DNA of 5,015 bases, taken from positions 1 through 5,015 of the forward strand of contig JAIRPU010000160.1 of NCBI GenBank assembly GCA_031256815.1. The letters are read 5' to 3'. A program made the position numbers and the translations under genes. How positions within the stretch are numbered: position 1 is the first letter of the stretch; each line of letters begins with the position of its first letter. This document shows positions 1 to 4,997 of this stretch, piece after piece. The stretch comes from Spirochaetaceae bacterium (GTDB lineage: Bacteria > Spirochaetota > Spirochaetia > Treponematales > Breznakiellaceae). Under the pieces are notes generated by a model, which worked only from the letters and a program-made list of their open reading frames with translations, made no database searches and was not told the DNA's origin.

Positions 1-33
1 AGGCGGCCTGTCAACAAAGGCCTGTTTTCCAAG

Positions 34-54
34 CCCGCCCGCGAAGCGGGCGGG
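34..54. repeat. Perfect 9-bp hairpin with GAA loop
   Basis: CCCGCCCGC (34-42) pairs perfectly with GCGGGCGGG (46-54) around a GAA triloop. The tip reads GCGAAGC, a DNA mini-hairpin known to be exceptionally stable. No T-run follows on either strand to make it a standard intrinsic terminator; TTTTCC lies just upstream at 25-30, so on the minus strand the order would be hairpin then AAAA, which is not a terminator signature. Confidence 0.75.
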
Positions 55-72
55 GCCGCCTACGGCTGCCGC

Positions 73-139
73 AAACGCGCAAGCGATTGAAGCGGAATTT
101 GCAAGCGAAGCGAAGCAAATTGTAGCGGAAAGCGCGTTT
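73..139. repeat. Nested inverted repeat
   Basis: Outer arms AAACGCGC (73-80) and GCGCGTTT (132-139) are perfect reverse complements. Nested inside, AATTTGC (96-102) pairs with GCAAATT (115-121), enclosing AAGCGAAGCGAA, a short tandem of the AAGCG/GCGAA word seen elsewhere in this cluster. The right outer arm runs into a six-T tract (137-142), so on the + strand this could serve as a factor-independent terminator for a gene upstream of the window. That role is speculative because no such gene is visible. Confidence 0.55.
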
Positions 140-172
140 TTTGCCGGCCTGTGTTAAGGCCGCCGCAGTAGA

Positions 173-204
173 GGCCGCCACACCGAAGATGCGGTGTGGC
201 GGCC
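173..204. repeat. Perfect 13-bp inverted repeat, 6-nt loop
   Basis: GGCCGCCACACCG (173-185) is the exact reverse complement of CGGTGTGGCGGCC (192-204), with AAGATG as the loop. A 13-bp perfect stem is far beyond chance, even in GC-rich DNA. It sits six bases before a second 13-bp palindrome (211-238), so the two form adjacent strong hairpins. No T-run follows. Confidence 0.8.
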
Positions 205-210
205 GTTGTT

Positions 211-238
211 CCGCGGCCTGCGCGTGCGCAGGCCGCGG
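211..238. repeat. Perfect 13-bp inverted repeat, 2-nt centre
   Basis: CCGCGGCCTGCGC (211-223) and GCGCAGGCCGCGG (226-238) are perfect reverse complements separated by GT. In practice this is a 12-bp stem with a CGTG loop. Ten bases of the right arm, CGCAGGCCGC (227-236), recur at 1887-1896 downstream of selD, linking this cluster to the second repeat patch. Confidence 0.8.
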
Positions 239-370
239 CTGGCGATAAGGCCGCGCAAAGCGCGGTCGCGGCTGCTGCCGGTGGCAGCGGTCGCGGCACA
301 GCCACACGCCTGCGGCGCAAACCGGCCGGCCGGCAAAAATGCGCCCAAATAATAAAAACCTAAAACCGTA

Positions 371-399
371 TTGGCAAATCAGAGACGATATTGTATTAT
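371..399 (+). promoter_or_regulatory. Sigma70-type promoter of the selC block
   Basis: A -35 box TTGGCA (371-376, five of six to TTGACA) and a -10 box TATTAT (394-399, five of six to TATAAT) are separated by exactly 17 bp. The A-rich stretch at about 345-365 lies where an UP element would be. Transcription would begin near 405-407, leaving a leader of about 17 nt before the mature tRNA 5' end at 423, as expected for a tRNA gene processed by RNase P. The position, spacing and contrast with the GC-rich repeats upstream all support it. No operator or riboswitch is apparent. Confidence 0.72.
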
Positions 400-422
400 T
401 AATTGTGTTTTGAGGTTAAATT

Positions 423-516
423 GGAGGTGAATGCCGTCTGGTGATGGCTGCGGACTTCAAATCCGTCAAAGGGCGGAAACGTCCTTGGTGAGTTCGATTC
501 TCACACGCCTCCGCCA
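423..516 (+). tRNA. selC: Selenocysteine tRNA, tRNA-Sec(UCA)
   Basis: This 94-nt gene encodes the tRNA that is charged with serine, converted to selenocysteine by SelA, and decodes UGA with SelB. The cloverleaf reads directly. The acceptor arm is 423-430 with 505-512, G513 is the discriminator and CCA is encoded at 514-516. The D arm has six pairs (433-438 with 443-448, one G-U) closing a TGGT loop, the long D stem typical of bacterial tRNA-Sec. The anticodon arm is 450-454 with 462-466 around CTTCAAA, giving anticodon TCA at 457-459. The long variable arm is a seven-pair stem (469-475 with 480-486) capped by GAAA. The T arm is GTGAG-TTCGATT-CTCAC (488-504). The acceptor has seven pairs including one G-U; the eighth position is an A-A mismatch (430/505). 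A promoter lies just upstream, and selD two genes downstream supports the identity. Confidence 0.97.
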
Positions 517-553
517 TTTTTGCGCTAACGCAGAAATGCCGTCTTCAACCGGC

Positions 554-561
554 GGAGAAGG
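554..561 (+). promoter_or_regulatory. Ribosome binding site deciding a TTG start
   Basis: GGAGAAGG (554-561) is a good Shine-Dalgarno match. Its GGAG core is eight nucleotides before TTG at 566-568. The in-frame ATG at 536-538 has no comparable purine-rich site before it. This favours TTG as the start of the DUF3343 gene. Confidence 0.55.
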
Positions 562-565
562 CAAA

Positions 566-823
566 TTGGAAGAAGCAATAATCTGTTTTGAAAGCGCAGC
601 CCAGGCAATTATGGCGGAACAGGCGCTTTTGGAACATAAGTTTTATGTCCGTGTTATGCCAACGCCATCCGCAATACGCGCGGGCTGCGGTTTTTGCCTT
701 AGGTTTTTACCGGAAGAACTTGATAAAGCCGCTTTATTTCTTGCGCAAAACGGACTTGCTGTTAAAGAGGCATATTTGAGTAAGGCGGATTGTGTTAATT
801 CTTACGAGAAGATTAAGTTATAG
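566..823 (+). CDS. DUF3343 family protein, putative Se/S carrier-like
   Basis: A small soluble protein of 85 residues from the TTG at 566, or 95 from the ATG at 536. It matches the DUF3343 (putative Se/S carrier-like) pattern as I remember it: an opening EEAIICFESAAQAIMAEQAL, then MPTPSAIRAGCGFCLRF, then a C-terminal EELDKAALFLAQNGL helix. The family cysteine is Cys41 (TTG numbering) in the CGFC segment, and Cys44 makes it a CXXC; Cys7 is a further cysteine. The family is small and often lies near selenium or sulfur genes, so a carrier role is proposed but not proven. Here it starts 49 nt after selC and ends 20 nt before the preferred selD start, the best evidence for a selenium role. The TTG start is preferred because of its ribosome site and because family members begin close to the EEAIICFES-type strand. 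The frame is open back to 431 only because it reads through the tRNA. Confidence 0.85.
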   Translation: MEEAIICFESAAQAIMAEQALLEHKFYVRVMPTPSAIRAGCGFCLRFLPEELDKAALFLAQNGLAVKEAYLSKADCVNSYEKIKL

Positions 824-833
824 TAGTTATAAT

Positions 834-838
834 GGAGG
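834..838 (+). promoter_or_regulatory. GGAGG ribosome binding site for selD GTG start
   Basis: GGAGG (834-838) lies five nucleotides before GTG at 844-846. It overlaps the upstream in-frame ATG (832-834), which has only AT-rich sequence before it. This points to initiation at GTG, not ATG. Confidence 0.7.
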
Positions 839-843
839 CGTCT

Positions 844-1881
844 GTGTTAAAAGATGCGCAATCATTGCTCTCAAACTGCGTTAGCGGCGGCTGCGGAGCC
901 AAAATAGAAAGCGACGGGCTGGCCGGATTGCTTGCCGGACTTGCAGCGGGCAAAGACGACAGGCTTCTTGTTGGATATGATGCCGCCGATGACGCCGCGG
1001 TCTGGCAGCTCGATTCGGAACGTTCGCTAATCTTTACGGCCGATTTTTTTCCGCCAATGGTTAATGATTCAAAACGCTTTGGGCGTATTGCCGCGGCAAA
1101 CGCATTAAGCGATGTTTGGGCAATGGGCGGGCGGCCATTTTTGGCGCTTAACCTTGTTTGTTTTCCACAAGCTATGGACAAGCAGGTTTTGTCGGAAATA
1201 CTGGCTGGAGGCGCGGAAAAAATTACCGAAGCGGACGCTGTGCTGGGCGGAGGACATTCGATATACGACCGCGAACCCAAATACGGTCTTGCCGTTGCCG
1301 GTATTGTAGAAACGGCAAAAGTGATTCGTAACAATACGCCTGCGCCTGGCGATAAACTTATTCTTACAAAGCCTCTTGGGACAGGTATAGTTATGGCGGC
1401 GCTTAGAGTTGGCATGGCAGACGATGAGGCAATTAATTGCGCGCTTGCCGGCATGGAACGGCTGAATCGCTATGCCTGCGAGAGTATGGCAGGCTTCCGT
1501 GTAAGCGCCTGCACAGACATTACCGGTTTTGGGCTGGCTGTTCATGCGATTGAAATGGCCGGCAAAAATGCAACGCTTGTATTGTATCCAGATGCCTTGC
1601 CGCTTATACCACAGGCGGCCTTCTACGCCGGTGAATATCTGCTAACCGCCGCTGGGCAGCGCAACCGAAACCGCGCCGAAAGTTGCGCTTCGTTTGAGGC
1701 GCTTGCATTTGTTGTTCAGGAGCTGCTTTTTGACCCGCAAACTTCAGGCGGGCTTTTGATAGCCGTGGCCCCGGATGAAGCGGAGGCGCTTACCGGCCTT
1801 ATACGTAAAAACGGAGATGAACACGCCGCTATAATCGGAGAAGTGATTCCAGGAGCGGGGAAACCGCTTATATTCAAATAA
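844..1881 (+). CDS. selD: Selenophosphate synthetase (selenide, water dikinase)
   Basis: SelD makes selenophosphate, AMP and phosphate from selenide, ATP and water in the cytoplasm; selenophosphate feeds SelA for Sec-tRNA synthesis. The protein is full length, 345 residues from GTG at 844 (349 from ATG at 832). With the GTG start, the N-terminal SGGCGAKI places the catalytic cysteine at residue 17 and lysine at 20, the same numbers as Escherichia coli SelD; the second E. coli cysteine (19) is alanine here. Further hallmarks are DDAAV (49-53), TADFF with a metal-binding Asp67, NALSDVWAMGG with Asp90, GGGHS (135-139), KPLGTG (176-181), TDITGFG with Asp225 (224-230) and DPQTSGG (297-303). Residue 17 is encoded by TGC, so this is a cysteine form and not itself a selenoprotein. 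It follows the DUF3343 gene closely and probably shares the selC promoter. No in-frame UGA is seen. Confidence 0.97.
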   Translation: MLKDAQSLLSNCVSGGCGAKIESDGLAGLLAGLAAGKDDRLLVGYDAADDAAVWQLDSERSLIFTADFFPPMVNDSKRFGRIAAANALSDVWAMGGRPFLALNLVCFPQAMDKQVLSEILAGGAEKITEADAVLGGGHSIYDREPKYGLAVAGIVETAKVIRNNTPAPGDKLILTKPLGTGIVMAALRVGMADDEAINCALAGMERLNRYACESMAGFRVSACTDITGFGLAVHAIEMAGKNATLVLYPDALPLIPQAAFYAGEYLLTAAGQRNRNRAESCASFEALAFVVQELLFDPQTSGGLLIAVAPDEAEALTGLIRKNGDEHAAIIGEVIPGAGKPLIFK

Positions 1882-1884
1882 GAG

Positions 1885-2007
1885 CCCGCAGGCCGCCGCC
1901 TTTTGCGCCCGCAGGCTGCCCTGCGGCCATTGTTTGCGCCCGCCGACTGCCCTGCGGCCATTGTTTGCGCTGCCGCCTTTTGCGCCCGCAGGCTGCCCTG
2001 CCATGCG
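1885..2007. repeat. 31-nt tandem and 30-nt direct repeats after selD
   Basis: Two adjacent 31-nt units (1908-1938 and 1939-1969) agree at 29 of 31 positions. Overlapping them, a 30-nt sequence at 1895-1924 is repeated perfectly at 1972-2001. Units share a start CCCGCAGG and an end TTTGCG with variable middles, so this is a mosaic of partial copies. The first unit can fold CCGCAGG-CTGC-CCTGCGG (1909-1926), followed by CCATTGTTT, a weak terminator-like arrangement for selD; the second unit has lost the stem. From 2004 to 2041 a looser repeat (TGCGATAGCGCCGCG and TGCAATAGCGCTGCCGCG) continues. The 233-nt gap between selD and the next gene has no credible gene. From 2050 it becomes AT-rich, the likely promoter or leader zone of the TPR gene. 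Confidence 0.8.
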
Positions 2008-2114
2008 ATAGCGCCGCGCTCCCTGCAATAGCGCTGCCGCGTCCACACCGGCAAACTACGAACAAACGGTGAAAATCCATAAATAAAATCAATAAAAAAT
2101 GCCGATAAACTAGT

Positions 2115-2768
2115 ATGAAGCCGATATTATTCACGCTAATATTTTGCGCATTTTTGCCGCTTGCCGCGCAGCAGCGCCCGGACCCGCTGGCGCATTACCG
2201 TACCGGGCGTGACCTTGAGGCGCGTGGACGGATTGACGAAGCAAACAGCTACTATGGCGATGCGGTGAGGTTGTGTACAGAAGAGATTAGCGCCGGAATA
2301 GCGACAATGGATACCTACGCGGTGCTTACATGGACCTTGCAGCGTCAAAAAATGTACAACGAAGTAATCCGCTGGGGAACTCAGGCGCTGCGAATACGGG
2401 AAGATTTTCGTATTATAGAAACCGTTGGCGAAGCTTATTTTTATATTAAAGATTATGACGCCTCGTTAAAAAATATGCAGCGTTATACATCTCGCCTGCC
2501 GGACGGCGACAGGGCGTCTGTGGCGTATTTTTTTATTGGCGAAATTTTCCGCTATCAAAAGAAATTTCGTTCTGCGGATATTGCTTACACTACGGCGGTT
2601 CAGCTTGAACCCGGAATGGCGCTTTGGTGGTTCAGACTTGGAACGGTACGCGAAGCCGCGCAGGAGTTGCCACAGGCGGCCGAAGCTTTTGAACGCGCAT
2701 TAAAAATAAATCCTTCTTACACAGAAGCCCAGGAAGGCCTGCAGCGCACGCGCAGAGCCGCTACATAG
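2115..2768 (+). CDS. Exported tetratricopeptide repeat (TPR) protein
   Basis: A 217-residue protein of unknown specific role. Residues 1-18 look like a Sec signal peptide: Lys2, a hydrophobic core at 4-16 and likely cleavage after AlaAla at 17-18, placing the mature protein in the periplasm or attached to an envelope complex. The rest is helical TPR. Repeat-like units lie at about 25-58 (HYRTGRDLEARGRIDEANSY), 66-98, 102-130 (VGEAYFYIKDYDASLKNMQR), 135-167 and 168-200 (FRLGTVREAAQELPQAAEAF ending ALKINP). The ALKINP and AVQLEP endings are typical TPR helix-B termini. TPRs mediate protein-protein contacts, so a scaffold role is the safe statement. The ATG at 2115 fits the signal peptide but has no clear Shine-Dalgarno. 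A four-codon ORF (ATG 2099 to TAG 2113) ends one base before it. pepT follows 16 nt downstream, suggesting co-transcription. Confidence 0.85.
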   Translation: MKPILFTLIFCAFLPLAAQQRPDPLAHYRTGRDLEARGRIDEANSYYGDAVRLCTEEISAGIATMDTYAVLTWTLQRQKMYNEVIRWGTQALRIREDFRIIETVGEAYFYIKDYDASLKNMQRYTSRLPDGDRASVAYFFIGEIFRYQKKFRSADIAYTTAVQLEPGMALWWFRLGTVREAAQELPQAAEAFERALKINPSYTEAQEGLQRTRRAAT

Positions 2769-2784
2769 TAGTATAGTAATAGTA

Positions 2785-4044
2785 ATGAAAGGCGAAGCCA
2801 AAATAAAAATTCCGCTGCTTGAACGTTTTAAACGTTACGCCGCTATTTGCACAACAAGCGACCGCCTTTGCGAAGCGACACCCTCAACAGAAGGCCAATG
2901 GGAGCTTGCGCGCCTGCTTTTGGAAGAGCTGGCCGCATTGGGGGTTAATGCCGAATTAACCAGTCATTGTTATGTTATCGCCCGAATAGACGGCGTTAGA
3001 GGCGTTTCTGCCGGCGAAACACTGCAAGACGAGGCTGTTTTGCCTGTAATTGGTTTTCTGGCTCATCTTGACACTTCCTCTGACGTTAGCGGGCAGGATG
3101 TTTGTGTTATAACACGTCAATATTCCGGCGAAACTGTAAAATTAAAAAACGGAATCTGTCTTGACCCTTCAAAAGAAGACGGGCTTGCAAAACAAAAAGG
3201 AATCGTTGTTCATGGCGATGGCAGCACTCTGCTTGGCGCGGACGATAAGGCGGGAATTGCCGCGATAATGACGGCGCTGGAATATCTGCTGCGTCATCCT
3301 GAAATTCCACGCCCGGATTTGGAAATTATATTTTCGCCGGATGAAGAGACAGGTAAAGGGCTGCCTCACCTGCCGCTGGAAAAATTAAAATCGATTTACT
3401 GCTATACTGTTGACGGCGGACCTGCGCCGGAAATAGAGGCTGAATGTTTTAACGCATGGCAGGTAGACGCGCGTTTTTTGGGCAAGTCGATTCATCCCGG
3501 GGAGGCGCGGGGCAAACTGGTAAACGCGGCGCTTATGGCGGCGTATTTTGCGTCTCTTTTTCCGCGCAATGAATCGCCTGAGGCAAGCGATGGCTACTAT
3601 GGCTATTATTGCCTTACCGGAATTTCCGGCAGCCATGAAGAAGCGGCGGCGCAGTTCATTGTGCGCGACTTTGAGCAGGAGGGCATAGAAAGGCGGCTGC
3701 GTACGATAGAAGCGTTTGCCCGCGCTACCGAAGCGGCGTTTCCCGGCGGCAAGGTCGGGATAAAGTCAAAGCAGAGCTATCTTAACATGAAGCAAAAAAT
3801 CGATGCCGCGCCCGAAGTGCTGGACAAACTGCGCGAAGCCTGCCGCGCTGCCGGCATCGAGCCGCGTTTAAAACCAATCCGCGGCGGTACCGACGGCTCA
3901 CGGCTTACAGAACTTGGAATTCCAACGCCAAATATATGGACGGGCGGGCGCAACTTTCACAGCAGGGCCGAATGGCTTTCTTTGGATGAGCTATACCAAA
4001 GCGTTCTTGTGATAATAGAGTTGGCGCGCGCCTGGGCATCTTAA
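2785..4044 (+). CDS. pepT: Peptidase T (tripeptide aminopeptidase), M20 family
   Basis: PepT is a cytoplasmic zinc exopeptidase that removes the N-terminal residue from tripeptides. The 419-residue protein is close to the E. coli length of 408. The M20 metal and catalytic residues are present: His94 and Asp96 in FLAHLDTS, Asp153 in LLGADDKAGIA, Glu187 and Glu188 in SPDEETGKG, Asp210 in YTVDGG, and His392 in GGRNFH. PepT-specific blocks include PSTEGQWELA near the N-terminus (33-42), NAWQV (223-227), SIHPGEARGKLVNA (235-248), and LKPIRGGTDGSRL (362-374). The lid/dimerisation domain falls at about 214-330, between the two halves of the catalytic domain. It follows the TPR gene by 16 nt with no terminator and overlaps the convergent binding-protein gene at its stop. 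The ATG at 2785 has no Shine-Dalgarno but is the only sensible start a few residues before LLERF. Confidence 0.96.
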   Translation: MKGEAKIKIPLLERFKRYAAICTTSDRLCEATPSTEGQWELARLLLEELAALGVNAELTSHCYVIARIDGVRGVSAGETLQDEAVLPVIGFLAHLDTSSDVSGQDVCVITRQYSGETVKLKNGICLDPSKEDGLAKQKGIVVHGDGSTLLGADDKAGIAAIMTALEYLLRHPEIPRPDLEIIFSPDEETGKGLPHLPLEKLKSIYCYTVDGGPAPEIEAECFNAWQVDARFLGKSIHPGEARGKLVNAALMAAYFASLFPRNESPEASDGYYGYYCLTGISGSHEEAAAQFIVRDFEQEGIERRLRTIEAFARATEAAFPGGKVGIKSKQSYLNMKQKIDAAPEVLDKLREACRAAGIEPRLKPIRGGTDGSRLTELGIPTPNIWTGGRNFHSRAEWLSLDELYQSVLVIIELARAWAS

Positions 4045-4997
4045 TTATAAAAATCCGGATACACACATTTTGCAATTTCGTAAATTGCTTTTATTATGTG
4101 CTGCGAAGGGCGTGAAGAGGCGTTTGCGTCTATTAAATACACGGCGTTATTTTTTACAGCGTTTGTGTATTCAAACCCTTTGCGGCTTTTAAGTTCCAAA
4201 GCGGCGTTTGGATTGTAACTATAGTTTGTTATCATTACATCGGGATTGCGAACGATTATTTCTTCCGCGCTTGGAAAAACGACCCCTTTAACATCGCCAA
4301 AAAGATTTACAGCGCCTATAATCTCAAAAATTTGGTCAAGATAAGTTTCTTTGCCAAGCGTTGTCATAAACGGCGCGGGTTCAATTTCAAAATAAACGCT
4401 TCGTTTAACATCTATTGTTTTTGCTATTGCGCGCAGCGAATCAATTTGTTTTTGCATATTTAAAATGATTTCTTCGCCGCGTTCGTCCGCGTTAAGCAGT
4501 TTTGCTATAAAACGAATATCTTCGCAGATGCCTTCTACGCTGTTGCTCATTGGTACGTATACAACGCTTATTCCGGCGTTTGTTAAAACGGCAAATGGAT
4601 TATCCGAAGAGTTTACTTTGTTAAGAGAATGAGCGATGAGTAAATCGGGGTTACAGCTTAGTATTGCTTCAATATCTGGATTCATCATATCGAGCAAAGG
4701 AAGGCCGGGTGGCACCCCTTCTATTCCCGTAGAATATTTATCGCAGGCGACAAGCAAATTCTGCATACCGAGGCCAACGATAATTTCTGTGTTGGCGGGC
4801 GTTGTAGAAATTATCCGTTTTGCGTTTTCCGGCAATACAACAATGTTTCCGGCGCGGTCTGTAATCTGCGCCTGTTTTTCTTTAACGCAGGCCGCGCAAA
4901 GAAACGCAAAGCACAGCACGGCGCATAACGCGCGGCGCCGCGCCGGCGCCCGCGCCGCCGGTGTCCCCGCCCCGCCAGGCGACGCTGGGCGCGGCAC
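4041..4997 (-). CDS. ABC transporter substrate-binding lipoprotein, TroA/BtuF-like
   Basis: This 318-residue protein looks like the periplasmic binding component of an ABC importer for a cobalamin, haem or iron-chelate type ligand; the ligand cannot be read from sequence. RRRALCAVLCFAFLCAAC (residues 20-37) is a signal peptide ending in a lipobox-like LCAAC, so Cys37 is probably lipidated. The lipobox is relaxed, with Cys rather than Leu at -3, which spirochaetes are known to tolerate. The mature part follows the family plan: ITDRAGNIVVLPENAKRIIS, TPANTEIIVGLG, NPDIEAILSCNPDLLIAHS, a long central helix, then YLDQIFEIIGAVNLFGD and EEIIVRNPDVMITN. The start is GTG at 4997, but the frame stays open to the window end, there is no ribosome site, and residues 2-20 are low-complexity Pro/Ala/Gly/Arg from repeat-like DNA. 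The true start is therefore uncertain. Permease and ATPase genes are not in the window. Confidence 0.87.
   Translation of the reverse strand: MPRPASPGGAGTPAARAPARRRALCAVLCFAFLCAACVKEKQAQITDRAGNIVVLPENAKRIISTTPANTEIIVGLGMQNLLVACDKYSTGIEGVPPGLPLLDMMNPDIEAILSCNPDLLIAHSLNKVNSSDNPFAVLTNAGISVVYVPMSNSVEGICEDIRFIAKLLNADERGEEIILNMQKQIDSLRAIAKTIDVKRSVYFEIEPAPFMTTLGKETYLDQIFEIIGAVNLFGDVKGVVFPSAEEIIVRNPDVMITNYSYNPNAALELKSRKGFEYTNAVKNNAVYLIDANASSRPSQHIIKAIYEIAKCVYPDFYN

Larger units (their letters stand above)
1..340. repeat. GC-rich cluster of inverted repeats, no gene
   Basis: This stretch has no credible coding region. It is packed with hairpin-forming inverted repeats: stems at 34-54, 73-139 (nested), 173-204 and 211-238, smaller ones at 251-265 and 274-288, and the self-complementary CCGGCCGGCCGG at 322-333. 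Short words recur, including GGCCGCC, GCGAAGC and a 9-nt direct repeat GGTCGCGGC at 264-272 and 289-297. The minus strand stays open in several frames, but those translations are low-complexity Arg/Ala/Pro/Cys and match nothing I recognise. The texture resembles expanded intergenic palindromic repeats (REP/MITE-like). Composition switches abruptly to AT-rich at about 337, where the selC promoter region begins. I cannot tell whether it is mobile, structural or regulatory. Confidence 0.7.

Noticed and set aside
11..348. Minus-strand open frames in the upstream region
   Set aside because: They mutually overlap, have Arg/Ala/Pro/Cys-rich low-complexity translations and coincide with the inverted repeats, so they are compositional artefacts.
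431..565. Open reading frame through the tRNA gene, extending the DUF3343 protein N-terminally
   Set aside because: Positions 423-516 are a complete tRNA-Sec, and the encoded residues do not resemble the DUF3343 family. The first plausible starts are ATG 536 or, better, TTG 566.
813..1545. Two long minus-strand open frames (813-1454 and 1105-1545)
   Set aside because: Both lie antisense to selD, whose conserved motifs cover the whole region; their translations are Ser/Ala/Pro/Arg-rich with no recognisable domain.
1895..2001. Possible CRISPR array
   Set aside because: The 31-nt units abut with no unique spacers between them, the copies are partial and mosaic, and no cas gene is present.
2061..2089. 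Possible promoter for the TPR gene, with TAAAAT at 2084-2089 as -10
   Set aside because: The -10-like box is acceptable, but no convincing -35 lies 16-18 nt upstream and the region is generally A-rich, so I did not call it, although a promoter somewhere in 2045-2110 is likely.
1716..2134. Minus-strand open frames with repeated GANNGRRAACGRKRR-like peptides
   Set aside because: The peptide periodicity simply reflects the DNA tandem repeats, and the frames overlap the selD 3' end. No start or domain supports them.
844..4997. Search for a selenoprotein gene with in-frame UGA
   Set aside because: None of the four long coding regions contains an in-frame UGA, and SelD uses a TGC cysteine codon at its catalytic site. 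The selenoproteins served by this block must be elsewhere.
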